Below are positions 34,475-43,049 of a stretch of DNA of 64,000 nucleotides, piece by piece (the first letter of the stretch is position 1; the number at the start of each line of letters is the position of its first letter). The stretch is from CAWCWN01 sp963799245 (lineage in GTDB: Bacteria > Chloroflexota > Ktedonobacteria > Ktedonobacterales > Ktedonobacteraceae). The notes under the pieces were generated by a model that did not search any database, had not been told where the DNA came from, and was given only the letters and a program-made list of their open reading frames with translations. Location of the stretch: positions 2,232,001 to 2,296,000 of the forward strand of contig CAWCWN010000003.1 of the NCBI GenBank assembly GCA_963799245.1, read 5' to 3'. A program made the translations under genes and the position numbers.

Positions 34475-36064
34475 TTAATAAGCTCCTCGGCTGAATAATA
34501 CCGCCGGTATAGTGCGGAAGAGAATCTGGAAGTACAGGCTTAGCGACCAGTTTTCGATGTAATAGAGGTCCATGAGCACGCCTTCATCAAAGCTGAGGTT
34601 GCTGCGACCTCGCACCTGCCACAGGCCGGTCATGCCAGGTTTCATAGCCAGGCGCCCCTTTTGCCACTCCTCGTATTGTGCGACTTCGCTGCGAAGCGGA
34701 GGCCGTGGCCCGACCAGGCTCATCTCACCTTTGACCACATTGATAAGTTGGGGGAACTCGTCGAGGCTGGTGCGGCGTAGAAATTTCCCAACCGGCGTAA
34801 TGCGCGGATCCTCTTTCATTTTAAAGAGCGGCCCCTGAGCCTCGTTCCTGGCGCACAATGCCGCCAGCAGCTGGTCAGCATTATCATACATCGAGCGGAA
34901 CTTATACACGTTGAAGGGCTGACCATTCATGCCGATGCGCGTTTGCTTGTAGATGATCTCTCCGGCGGAATTGATGCGGATGGCCAGGGCGATGCACAGC
35001 CAGAGAGGAGAGCCCACGAGCATAATGAGCAAGGAGAGCGAAATATCGACGATGCGGGTAATCAGGCTCTGGATGGTGTTTAAAGAGATCTGCTTGATAC
35101 CGATCAGCGGTATACCCTCGATAGCCTCCATATCGATGCGCGAGAGGCTTAGCTCATACAGGTCTGGCACCAGTTTAAATGAGGCCCCCAGGCGTTCACA
35201 GAGGCGCACGCTTTTGATCGATTGCTCATGCATGTTTGAGGGCAGGGCGATGATCACCTCATCGACCTCCATGGAGCGGATGACCAGGCCCAGGTCCTCC
35301 AGGGTGCCAAGCATCTTGAAACGGCCGAAATCGCTGGGGGCCTCGTTCATATCGTGCAGGAAACCGACAACGGCATAACCCAGGTTGGGGTTAGCCGCCA
35401 TATGCTGCATAATCAATTTGCCCAGGCGCCCTGAGCCGACGACGAGCAGGCGTGTCTCGCCAAGGCCACGACGATAGAGCATGCCCATGGCGACCGAGAC
35501 AATCAGGCGCCCCATTGAGAGGATTATGATGCTTATAATCCAGACAAATGGGACCAGCAGGCGCGAACTCGACGGGGGCTGAAAGACAAAGAAATAGGTG
35601 ATAAGGACGGCCAGGCCGATGCTGGCGGAACTGGCTATGGTCCAGGCCTGGCGGAACCAGCTGCCGGTGAGACGAATCTTGTATAGACCGCGAAATGCAA
35701 ATATGATAATAAGCCCGACCACGATGCCCATTCCCAGCCCTAAGAAGTGGCTCTCGGGGAGCAGCCTGCCCGTAGGGGCATTATTCTCGATGTTGCGGCG
35801 TAAAAAGGAGATGACGCTGTTGCCGTTGCCATCCTGGATGGCCCGGCGTATTAAATATGCAAGCCTGAACGATGCATAGATCAGGCTTGCATCCAGTACA
35901 AGCATAGCAATGCATTCAAAGATGCGCCATTGATGACGATGCGTCCGCCTCCTGGAAATGGCCTTCATGATTGGACCAGTTGCTCCAACCGTCATATCCA
36001 GGGCTCCCGTCCTATCTGTATCTGGACTAATGTTGGTTGTTTGTGACAGGTTGCTGCTATTCAC
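34475..36064 (-). CDS. Polyprenyl-phosphate sugar-phosphate transferase (WbaP/EpsL type)
   Basis: This enzyme starts EPS repeat-unit synthesis by moving a sugar phosphate to undecaprenyl phosphate. The 529 residues have four N-terminal helices (about 50-200), a CoA-binding-like domain with VVGSGRLGKLIMQHM, a re-entrant helix, and the C-terminal bacterial sugar transferase domain: FNVYKFRSMYDNAD, RRTSLDEFPQLINVVKGEMS, LVGPRPPL and KPGMTGLWQVRGRS. It begins at a GTG; the Shine-Dalgarno is weak, and a later ATG is possible. The length and layout match WbaP-like proteins. Specificity for glucose or galactose cannot be told. Confidence 0.95.
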   Translation of the reverse strand: MNSSNLSQTTNISPDTDRTGALDMTVGATGPIMKAISRRRTHRHQWRIFECIAMLVLDASLIYASFRLAYLIRRAIQDGNGNSVISFLRRNIENNAPTGRLLPESHFLGLGMGIVVGLIIIFAFRGLYKIRLTGSWFRQAWTIASSASIGLAVLITYFFVFQPPSSSRLLVPFVWIISIIILSMGRLIVSVAMGMLYRRGLGETRLLVVGSGRLGKLIMQHMAANPNLGYAVVGFLHDMNEAPSDFGRFKMLGTLEDLGLVIRSMEVDEVIIALPSNMHEQSIKSVRLCERLGASFKLVPDLYELSLSRIDMEAIEGIPLIGIKQISLNTIQSLITRIVDISLSLLIMLVGSPLWLCIALAIRINSAGEIIYKQTRIGMNGQPFNVYKFRSMYDNADQLLAALCARNEAQGPLFKMKEDPRITPVGKFLRRTSLDEFPQLINVVKGEMSLVGPRPPLRSEVAQYEEWQKGRLAMKPGMTGLWQVRGRSNLSFDEGVLMDLYYIENWSLSLYFQILFRTIPAVLFSRGAY

Positions 36065-36091
36065 GATGCGAATTCTATCCTACATCCTACA

Positions 36092-37288
36092 CTAATAAAC
36101 GAACGAACCATCTGAAGTACGTCCGTGTAAGGCGGCGTGTAATGTCGTGGCTCGTTCGTACGCACAAATAGTCTGCTCAACCATTCTGCCTGCTGAGAAC
36201 CGTTGTGCTACGGAAGGCGCCCTGTCGCGACAGGTCTGTCGCAGATCCTCATCGCTCAATGCTCTGTACAGCGCTGCTGCCATTGTTTCTACATTATAAG
36301 GATCGATACATAACGCGAGATCAGCACCCGCTTCCGGCAGACTGGAAACATTTGACGTCACTACCGCTACGCCACAGGCCAGGGCCTCGGCGACCGGGAT
36401 GCCAAATCCTTCGTAGAGCGAGGGATAGACAAAGGCAGCAGCGGCGCTATACCACAACGCCTGCTCGTCGTCGGCCACAAAACCTGGGAAGATCACCTCT
36501 GCCTCTAATCCCAGCTGGCGTACGCGTTCGAAAATCGAAGCGTAAAGCCAGCCCTTGCCTCCGGCCAGCACAAGCTTTGTGCGTAGGGCACATGTTGATC
36601 TTAAGCGGGCATATGCTTCAATCAGCGTCGTGATATTTTTGCGCGGCTCCAGGGTTCCCAGGTAGAGAAGATATCCGTCCGCCAGGCCTTGCCGCCGACG
36701 AAAAGCCTCAACTTCTTCTACTCCTGGAACGTACGAGAAGCGCTTGTCGATACAAGGATAGACTGTTTGGATGCGCTCTTCAGGCACGCCGGTCAGCTCA
36801 ATTACATCGCGTTTGGTACTATTTGAGACGGCAATAATGCTTGTCGCGCGCTGGATGCTGCGCACAGTAAAGGTGCGGTGGTACAGGCGCTTGGCGCGAG
36901 TAAGGACAGCGGGAAAGCGCAGAAATGCCAGGTCGTGCAATGTGATCACTCCGGCACAGCGACGCGGCAGTAAGCCTGGCAATACATTGATTGGCGAGTG
37001 TAAGACATCGATCCGTCTCTGCGCAATGAGGGCGGGCAGCTTCAGCTGCTCCCAGGCGACCCTCGCGGCCGGTTGAGCCTCAGGCCAGGGCGCCGCAACA
37101 TACGTGATCTGCGGGCTCTGAGCTGCAAGCTGTTCTACCACATCCTGCCCATTCACAAAAACTGTGTATGTATGCCTCCCAGGCTGTTTCGCCAGTTCCG
37201 TCAACAAATATCGTATATAGCGGCTGACGCCGCCATTGCGATAGTTCTGGCTGAAAGACAGCAATTGAGCATTAATACCTATGTGCAT
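36092..37288 (-). CDS. GT4-family glycosyltransferase, first gene of the EPS operon
   Basis: 398 residues. GT-B fold with the N-terminal INAQLLSFSQNYRNGGVSRY loop, a middle SIIAVSNSTKRDVIELTGVP region, and donor-binding LYLGTLEPRKNITTLIEAYA and PSLYEGFGIPVAEALACGVAVV, with the E-x7-E. It belongs to the same family as the other GT4 gene in this operon but is only distantly similar to it. The ATG at 37288 has GAGGAGG upstream and 27 bp separate it from the sugar-transferase gene. Confidence 0.93.
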   Translation of the reverse strand: MHIGINAQLLSFSQNYRNGGVSRYIRYLLTELAKQPGRHTYTVFVNGQDVVEQLAAQSPQITYVAAPWPEAQPAARVAWEQLKLPALIAQRRIDVLHSPINVLPGLLPRRCAGVITLHDLAFLRFPAVLTRAKRLYHRTFTVRSIQRATSIIAVSNSTKRDVIELTGVPEERIQTVYPCIDKRFSYVPGVEEVEAFRRRQGLADGYLLYLGTLEPRKNITTLIEAYARLRSTCALRTKLVLAGGKGWLYASIFERVRQLGLEAEVIFPGFVADDEQALWYSAAAAFVYPSLYEGFGIPVAEALACGVAVVTSNVSSLPEAGADLALCIDPYNVETMAAALYRALSDEDLRQTCRDRAPSVAQRFSAGRMVEQTICAYERATTLHAALHGRTSDGSFVY

Positions 37289-37742
37289 TCAGACAGCCTC
37301 CTCATGGCTGTATAACGTCCCTATAATTGGCAAGGTAACAGGTTTAGGCTTTCCATGTTAAATCAGCTATACCAGTAAGAGAAGTGTGCTTGGCGCCAAT
37401 TGCACAAGTCAAATCATAGCAGATATAAAGCACAAACCGTGCGAGCGTCTTAGTTTACGCAAAAAGTACTTCACATATCTAATTATACGCCTCTACGACG
37501 CACGAGTACAGTCACTAGCACCATTTGGCTTCGGCTCCAGATCACGCAGTGTCTCTCTAGAGAAAGGTAGCTGGTCATTGATAGAGCTAATCAGGGTTAT
37601 TTGCTCTGAAGCCAGCATTTTCGTTATTTTTACTATTGGCCTAGTACCGCTTAGTAAATCTCTTGCATGCTCCCTGAGGAGAGAGTATACTCAGATTTAT
37701 ATAGTCAACGGCAAGGGAATGACGCTTTGCACGGACGGTCCA
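37289..37742. other. 454-bp divergent intergenic region, AT-richer
   Basis: This lies between the divergent EPS operon (minus) and the PP2C gene (plus) and must hold both promoters. I can support one for the PP2C gene (37743-37771) but no good -35/-10 pair for the EPS operon. An open frame of 130 codons (37386-37778, plus) has no Shine-Dalgarno and no family resemblance, so I do not call it a gene. Confidence 0.45.
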
Positions 37743-37771
37743 TTGCGTTTTTCTCTGCAGCGGTGTATTAT
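37743..37771 (+). promoter_or_regulatory. Candidate promoter for the PP2C gene
   Basis: TTGCGT (37743-37748), 17-bp spacer, TATTAT (37766-37771), with start near 37779 and a leader of about 70 nt to the TTG at 37848. Confidence 0.5.
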
Positions 37772-37847
37772 AGCCTAAAGTTCCAGCAACTGACTAGTGT
37801 GCATATCGCACTGAAAAAGACTTACTTAAATACGGGAGAAAAGTGCG

Positions 37848-40253
37848 TTGGCTAACAACAAACAACTCCATCTCGATGTTGCACAGCTAACAGACGTTGG
37901 TCGCAAGCGTGAACATAACGAAGATAATATGGCCTATGTCATTCCAAAAGATTACCAGGTGATGGCGAAGAAGGGCGCATTGTTCATTGTGGCCGATGGT
38001 ATGGGTGGTCATGCAGCGGGAGAGGTGGCAAGCGAAATTGCTGTAGATACTGTTAGCTACGTGTACTACCAGGATGAAAGTGATGATGTCTCGATCTCGC
38101 TCTTGCGTGCAATCAAGCGCGCCAATGCCCTGATTAAGCAGCGCGCCGATGAGAATATGCTGCGCAGTGGTATGGGAACGACCTGTGTCGCGGCGGTGCT
38201 GCGTGGCAATATGGCGTATATTGCCAACGTGGGCGATAGCCGTGCTTACCTGGTGCGCAATGGCAAGGTGAAGCAGGTGTCACAGGATCATTCCTGGGTG
38301 GCTGAGCAGGTTCGCGCTGGCTTATTGACGGAGGATCAGGCCCGGACCCACGCCCAACGCAACGTCATTACACGCTCTTTAGGCACGCAAACCGATGTTG
38401 AAATAGATGTCTTTCATGAGCAGCTGGAAGAAAAAGATTTCCTGGTGCTGTGTTCGGACGGCCTATCAGGACTGGTGAGTGACGACGAGATACGCAGAAT
38501 TGTCGATCAAAGCGCTCCCCAGGAGAGTGTCTATCACCTTGTGGAGCGCGCCAATGCCAATGGCGGCCCTGATAATATTACCGCTATCGTTGTATCGGTG
38601 TTGGAGGTTGGCTCGGAGCCGCCAGGTGTGAGGCGGCCAGCTTTCGTCGGAGGTCGAGCAAGCGGCGAAGATACGGTCGCCATGGGTATGCCTGCCACGG
38701 CGACTGGTCCGCTTGCGGCGGGGGGATACGTCGATAACCGTATTCCTTCCAGCCCTTTGCGCTACTCAAGCGGTCCACTCTCGCTCTCTGAAATACCCAC
38801 GGCACCACAGCCGACTACGTCGACGGCGCGTGCGCAGCGCGGGCGCTTATTTTATACCAGCCTGGCTTTACTGGTGTTACTGATTGTTGCCCTGGCCGCC
38901 GGGGCGGGCTATTTCTTTCTACGCTCGTCGGGAACGAATGCCGATACTACCTCTGTGCACAATTACATTACCAGGGCCAGCGGCGAGTTACAGGCCAATA
39001 ACCCGGCCGCGGCCCTGAGCGACCTGGCCACGGCGCAGAAGGAATTGCGCGGCTTGCAGCAAAGCCCCAGCTTTGCGCAGCTCCAGGCCCAGGTGACGAA
39101 ATATACCCAGGAAGCAATAACAAACTATAACGCGCAGTCCTCCATCACAACCCTGCCCTGCTCGAATACGACGCAGGCGACGCGCCTGAATGTAGGTACC
39201 ACGAATACCCAGACCAAGGCCAACGCCGTTGTGCAGGTGCCGGGAGGGAGAATCCCCACCAGCATGACGTTCACCCTGGGTATGGAGAACAAACTCTACC
39301 AGGTGCAGAACAACAGCTTGATTCCTTTTAGTTTTCCCGCCCCGCTGGGCGGCGCGAAGGTGCTGGATATCGCTGGCGATGGGACGCAGCTGGTGACATT
39401 GCTCGAACAGGCCAATGGGAATGCCCCGGTCACATACAGCCTGGCGCTCATGACGCCGGGTCAGCATACAAAGGTCGACGCCATCGTTCCATTGACGTCC
39501 CCTCAGATCAAGTCAGACATGGTGCCAGCATTGATCACCGCCTCGACGTCGAATGTGTATGTCCTGCTGGCCCCCCCTCCTTCGACCCAGGGATCGTCTT
39601 CGACGGTCCTGGATTATGAGCCCTCGGCGAAAGGCGCGCATGCGGGCGCGGCTCTGAGCTTGACGGCGCAGGGCAATCTCTCCTTCTCACAGAGCGTGGC
39701 GAGCATGGCGGCGTTTCCCAATCATCAATTGTTCTTTTTGCTGGCAGGCGGCTCGGTCCAGAGTGTGGCCTTGCTGAGCAGCGGTAATCAGGAAGCGGCG
39801 AATGTGCTGCTGCAGAAGGCGATAGCGCAGCCCCTTCCCGTCAGCGGGCAAGATTTCAGCTGGGCAACTCCCGTACCTACGGCTAGCACTGGAGGGACGA
39901 ATGCCCTGTTGATTCCTGGAGCGCCGGTATCAAACTCCCTGGCCGTAGGGATCATGGGGACTGTGCCGCACCTCTATATCCTGGATATAACGCAGCACCG
40001 CGTACTTGATTTACAGACCGCCGCGGGCGCGAATGTGGCGCCAACGCCGACCTCCGAAGCGACCGGAGGTGGTGGAGTGACCGGCTCCGTCATGCTACAA
40101 CTGGTGCGGCAGTATGCCTCGCCGAGTCTGTTTAGTTCGGTGAAGAGTATGGCGTTTAATGCACAGAATGTCCAGGTCGATATGGTGACGCAGAACCTGT
40201 CTGGCATGAATTTGGTTACATTCAGCACCAGCTCAGCAAATGGCTGTGCATAG
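37848..40253 (+). CDS. PP2C-type Ser/Thr phosphatase with a membrane helix and large outer domain
   Basis: 801 residues, starting at a TTG with GGGAGA 8 nt upstream. Residues 1-250 form a metal-dependent phosphatase with all metal-binding motifs: RKREHNEDNM, FIVADGMGGHAAGEVA, NVGDSRAYL, CSDGLSGLV and NGGPDNITAIVV. A Pro/Ser-rich linker leads to one membrane helix (about 335-357) and an outer ~440-residue domain with alternating beta-rich repeats (a propeller-like pattern) and Thr/Ala/Ser-rich loops. Thus a cytoplasmic phosphatase is tied to an outer domain, as in kinases with outer sensors. PP2C enzymes reverse Ser/Thr kinase signals, and the FHA proteins at 7-8.6 kb are possible partners, but this is inference. 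Confidence 0.92.
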   Translation: MANNKQLHLDVAQLTDVGRKREHNEDNMAYVIPKDYQVMAKKGALFIVADGMGGHAAGEVASEIAVDTVSYVYYQDESDDVSISLLRAIKRANALIKQRADENMLRSGMGTTCVAAVLRGNMAYIANVGDSRAYLVRNGKVKQVSQDHSWVAEQVRAGLLTEDQARTHAQRNVITRSLGTQTDVEIDVFHEQLEEKDFLVLCSDGLSGLVSDDEIRRIVDQSAPQESVYHLVERANANGGPDNITAIVVSVLEVGSEPPGVRRPAFVGGRASGEDTVAMGMPATATGPLAAGGYVDNRIPSSPLRYSSGPLSLSEIPTAPQPTTSTARAQRGRLFYTSLALLVLLIVALAAGAGYFFLRSSGTNADTTSVHNYITRASGELQANNPAAALSDLATAQKELRGLQQSPSFAQLQAQVTKYTQEAITNYNAQSSITTLPCSNTTQATRLNVGTTNTQTKANAVVQVPGGRIPTSMTFTLGMENKLYQVQNNSLIPFSFPAPLGGAKVLDIAGDGTQLVTLLEQANGNAPVTYSLALMTPGQHTKVDAIVPLTSPQIKSDMVPALITASTSNVYVLLAPPPSTQGSSSTVLDYEPSAKGAHAGAALSLTAQGNLSFSQSVASMAAFPNHQLFFLLAGGSVQSVALLSSGNQEAANVLLQKAIAQPLPVSGQDFSWATPVPTASTGGTNALLIPGAPVSNSLAVGIMGTVPHLYILDITQHRVLDLQTAAGANVAPTPTSEATGGGGVTGSVMLQLVRQYASPSLFSSVKSMAFNAQNVQVDMVTQNLSGMNLVTFSTSSANGCA

Positions 40254-40276
40254 TGGTGAAGTGAGTTTCCATATAT

Positions 40277-40300
40277 AGATGGGGCTACCCGTCTCTTTTT
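40277..40300 (+). terminator. Intrinsic terminator of the PP2C gene
   Basis: AGATGGG (40277-40283) pairs with CCCGTCT (40288-40294), with one G-U pair and a GCTA loop, followed by CTTTTT. It ends 42 bp before the aspS start, so aspS has its own signal or relies on read-through. Confidence 0.7.
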
Positions 40301-40342
40301 GGTGCCCGCCTTTCCATTCTTTCTTAAGGAGTAAGTGCAACC

Positions 40343-42133
40343 GTGGCTTTTGAGGTACATTTTCGTACACACACATGTGGCGATTTGCATACAGATGATA
40401 TTGGTCGGCAGGTAACTTTGGCCGGCTGGGTCAATCGGCGGCGCGATCATGGAGGCCTGGTCTTCCTGGATTTACGCGATCGTTATGGTATCACGCAGGT
40501 TATTTGCGATCCCGAACGCTCTCCCCAGGCCCATCGCGTTGCCTCGGAACTGCGCTCTGAGTACGTGGTTCAGGTGAGCGGGAAGGTGGTATCCCGCCTG
40601 GCGGGGACCGAGAATCCAAACTTGAGTACCGGGGCGATAGAAGTGGCTGGCGAGCGGATTGAAATCTTGAACTCGGCGCGCACCACGCCGTTTCCGATTG
40701 CCGATAACATCTCGGTTGACGAAACCCTGCGTCTCAAGTATCGCTACCTGGACCTGCGCCGCCCAAAGATGCAGGGGCATATGATTTTGCGCCATCGCGT
40801 GGTCAAAGTCATACGCGATTACCTCGACGAGCGCGGCTTCCTGGAGATCGAGACGCCAATCCTGATGAAGAGCACGCCTGAGGGCGCGCGTGACTACCTC
40901 GTGCCCAGTCGTCTCTATCCAGGCGAATTCTATGCACTGCCACAATCTCCCCAGCAGTTGAAGCAGTTGTTGATGGTGGCCGGCCTTGATCGCTACTTCC
41001 AGATTGCGCGTTGCTTCCGCGACGAAGATCAACGCTCGGACCGCCAGCCAGAATTTACACAACTCGACCTGGAGATGGCATTCGTGGCCGAGGAAGATGT
41101 AATGAACCTGATCGAGGGGCTATTAATCCACCTCATCGAGAGAACAAGCGCGAAGCGCATCAAAACACGGCCTTTCCCGCGCCTCAGCTATGGCGAGGTG
41201 ATGGATCGCTATGGAACGGATCACCCCGACCTGCGATTTGGGCTGCCCCTGGTGGAGATAAGCGACCTGGCGCGGGCGGGGAGCTTTGGCGTTTTTCAGC
41301 AGGCCCTGGCTGCCGGCGGCATTGTCAAGGGTATACGTGTGCCGGGCGCCGCCGGCTATACGCGCAGGGAGATAGATGAGCTGACGGAATTTGCGCGTAT
41401 CCTGGGAGCAAAAGGTCTTGTAACGCTGGCTATCAGCGCAACGGGCGAAGTGAAATCTGTGCTGACGAAATATATGGCGCATGAGGAAGTTGCTGCCATA
41501 ATCGAGCGCTTGCAGGCGCAGAATGGCGACCTGCTGCTCTTTGTGGCTGACAGCGCCAAGGTCAGTAATGATGTTCTCTTCAGGCTGCGCGTGAAGCTTG
41601 CTGAACGCTTGCAGCTGATTGACCCCGACGAGCTGGCTCTGTGCTGGGTGCTTGACTTCCCGCTGCTGCATTTCGATGAGGAGAGCCAGAGATATGAGGC
41701 TGAGCACAACCCGTTCTCGGGGATGGATGAGGAGCATATTGAACGCCTGCATACGGATCCATTGCATATTCGCGCCAAGCAGTATGACATCATCTGTAAC
41801 GGTTATGAGATCGGCGGTGGCAGCGTGCGCATCAATGTGGCGGAGATCCAGCGTATGGTCTTCTCGTTGATGAAGATGGCTGACGAGCAGATCAAAGAGC
41901 AGTTTGGGCATATGCTGGAGGCTTTCGAATACGGAGCTCCTCCCCATGGTGGTATCGCGCTGGGGTTAGATCGCCTGGTAATGCTGCTGGCCAGCGAGGA
42001 GAGTATTCGTGAGGTCATCGCTTTCCCCAAGACGCAGAGCGCTGTGGACTTATTGCTGGGTGCCCCCTCTCCCGTCGACGAGAAGCAATTGCGGGAGCTC
42101 CATTTGAGCCTCAGGCTGGAGGATAAACGTTAG
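40343..42133 (+). CDS. aspS: Aspartyl-tRNA synthetase, likely non-discriminating
   Basis: 596 residues with the OB-fold (VTLAGWVNRRRDHGGLVFLD), the class II core (FRDEDQRSDRQPEFTQLD, motif 2; GLDRLVMLL, motif 3) and the bacterial GAD insertion domain, ending FPKTQSAVDLLLGAPSPV. The length is typical of bacterial AspRS. In the anticodon-binding loop this protein has His36 (RRRDHGGL), where strictly discriminating enzymes such as that of E. coli have Leu; His here marks non-discriminating AspRS, which also charge tRNA-Asn and need GatCAB. GTG start with AAGGAG upstream. Confidence 0.96.
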   Translation: MAFEVHFRTHTCGDLHTDDIGRQVTLAGWVNRRRDHGGLVFLDLRDRYGITQVICDPERSPQAHRVASELRSEYVVQVSGKVVSRLAGTENPNLSTGAIEVAGERIEILNSARTTPFPIADNISVDETLRLKYRYLDLRRPKMQGHMILRHRVVKVIRDYLDERGFLEIETPILMKSTPEGARDYLVPSRLYPGEFYALPQSPQQLKQLLMVAGLDRYFQIARCFRDEDQRSDRQPEFTQLDLEMAFVAEEDVMNLIEGLLIHLIERTSAKRIKTRPFPRLSYGEVMDRYGTDHPDLRFGLPLVEISDLARAGSFGVFQQALAAGGIVKGIRVPGAAGYTRREIDELTEFARILGAKGLVTLAISATGEVKSVLTKYMAHEEVAAIIERLQAQNGDLLLFVADSAKVSNDVLFRLRVKLAERLQLIDPDELALCWVLDFPLLHFDEESQRYEAEHNPFSGMDEEHIERLHTDPLHIRAKQYDIICNGYEIGGGSVRINVAEIQRMVFSLMKMADEQIKEQFGHMLEAFEYGAPPHGGIALGLDRLVMLLASEESIREVIAFPKTQSAVDLLLGAPSPVDEKQLRELHLSLRLEDKR

Positions 42134-42153
42134 ATTTGCCTGACTCAGGTTGT

Positions 42154-42208
42154 GACGAGAAGTGCTCATCAATACACGCGAGGCATGTATTGATGAGCAC
42201 TTCTCGTC
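42154..42208 (+). terminator. Very long hairpin after aspS (23 bp stem)
   Basis: From 42154 (GACGAGAAGTGCTCATCAAT and on, to 42176) the sequence pairs exactly with 42186-42208 around a 9-nt loop. It begins 20 bp after the aspS stop. No U tract follows. Its stem is longer than any terminator elsewhere in the window apart from the loopless palindromes. Confidence 0.75.
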
Positions 42209-42220
42209 GGATATACTTAG

Positions 42221-42257
42221 CTCTAGATTTGCATAGACCAGTATACTAAATTTAGAG
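42221..42257 (+). promoter_or_regulatory. Operator-like inverted repeat over the arsR-type promoter
   Basis: CTCTAGATTT (42221-42230) and AAATTTAGAG (42248-42257) match as an inverted repeat in 9 of 10 positions and flank TATACT (42242-42247), a possible -10. No good -35 is visible. The layout fits autoregulation by the ArsR-type protein encoded next. Confidence 0.45.
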
Positions 42258-42322
42258 GTTCTCTCAAACACATATTCGATGTGAGGTGTGACGTTAGGTT
42301 GGGAGGATGGAAGGAGAAGACT

Positions 42323-42742
42323 ATGACATCAATAAATCAAGTAAATCCGGTGCGCAATATGCCTGTATCCGCTGGGTCGGCCGCGCCATTAAGCGTTCTG
42401 CATCGCCAGGCCAGTATTGGAAACACAACAGTCAGTACGGTGCCGAAGTTTGCGCCGACGCTGACCGAAGATGACGCTGTGGGCCAGGCTCGTTTGCTCA
42501 AGGCCCTTGCGGATCCAACGCGCCTGCGTATTCTCAGCTTACTGAGCCGGCATGAGGGAGAGGTATGCGTCTTTGAGATCGTGGAGAGTTTTACCCTGGA
42601 GCAACCAACGATCTCTCATCACCTGCGTATTTTGCGCGATGCCGGTCTGGTAGATTGTCGTAAGAAAGGCCTGTGGGCATATTACTATGTTCGCCGTGAG
42701 GCCCTGACACGCGCGGGAGATGTCATCAACGGCCTCGCATAG
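42323..42742 (+). CDS. ArsR family transcriptional regulator
   Basis: 139 residues from the ATG at 42323, with AAGGAGA 5-6 nt upstream; an upstream extension to 42281 has no Shine-Dalgarno. A Ser/Val/Pro-rich stretch (1-50) precedes the winged-helix domain: QARLLKALADPTRLRILSLL, VCVFEIVESFTLEQPTISHH and LRILRDAGLVDCRKKG. ArsR-type repressors release DNA on binding metals or other ligands. The metal site of ArsR itself (CxCxx) is reduced to one Cys in VCVFEI, so arsenic sensing is not supported. No metal-resistance gene is near. Confidence 0.92.
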   Translation: MTSINQVNPVRNMPVSAGSAAPLSVLHRQASIGNTTVSTVPKFAPTLTEDDAVGQARLLKALADPTRLRILSLLSRHEGEVCVFEIVESFTLEQPTISHHLRILRDAGLVDCRKKGLWAYYYVRREALTRAGDVINGLA

Positions 42743-42788
42743 CAGAGCTGTAAAAGGTTTATAGATGTTACTGTAGGTATATTTTAAT

Positions 42789-42832
42789 AGCCCGCTATCA
42801 CATGCAAGAAATCTGTGATAGTGGGCTTTTTG
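42789..42832 (+). terminator. Classic intrinsic terminator of the arsR-type gene
   Basis: AGCCCGCTATCACA (42789-42802) pairs with TGTGATAGTGGGCT (42814-42827), 14 bp with one G-U, 11-nt loop, followed directly by TTTTTG. It is the most textbook terminator in the window. Confidence 0.85.
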
Positions 42833-42845
42833 TGTCCGCGTGCTA

Positions 42846-42875
42846 TTGACATGCTCATAATAGCCCCCGTATACT
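42846..42875 (+). promoter_or_regulatory. Strong candidate promoter for htpG (P1)
   Basis: TTGACA (42846-42851), 18-bp spacer, TATACT (42870-42875), giving a leader of about 168 nt. A GGGAGTATA at 42999-43007 is the reverse complement of the bases around this -10, an inverted repeat over 120 bp whose use is unclear. Confidence 0.6.
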
Positions 42876-42943
42876 CCCAATTGAAGTTGCTATCAGGAGG
42901 AGCCTGTTGCCTGAGAGGCGCCGGGTCTTTACACATTTGTGTA

Positions 42944-42972
42944 TTGTCAAAAGCGCTATATTTTGATACATT
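42944..42972 (+). promoter_or_regulatory. Second candidate promoter for htpG (P2)
   Basis: TTGTCA (42944-42949), 17-bp spacer, TACATT (42967-42972), closer to the gene (start about 42980). No CIRCE inverted repeat was seen in the leader. Confidence 0.4.
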
Positions 42973-43049
42973 GTTATACGAATTACCCCGCACGAGTCGG
43001 GAGTATATTTGGTTGCAAGTATGTTGATGTCCGTAGAGGAGGAATACAT

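Noticed and set aside
37386..37778. 130-codon plus-strand frame in the divergent gap
   Set aside because: No Shine-Dalgarno, unusual residue composition, and it would cover the PP2C promoter.
41123..41947. 274-codon minus-strand frame inside aspS
   Set aside because: Shadow frame from codon bias; aspS is certain and the frame has no start signal.
42895..42935. CTGAGAGGCGCC region in the htpG leader as a riboswitch (TPP-like CUGAGA)
   Set aside because: The other conserved parts of the TPP aptamer are missing, and htpG is not a thiamine gene.
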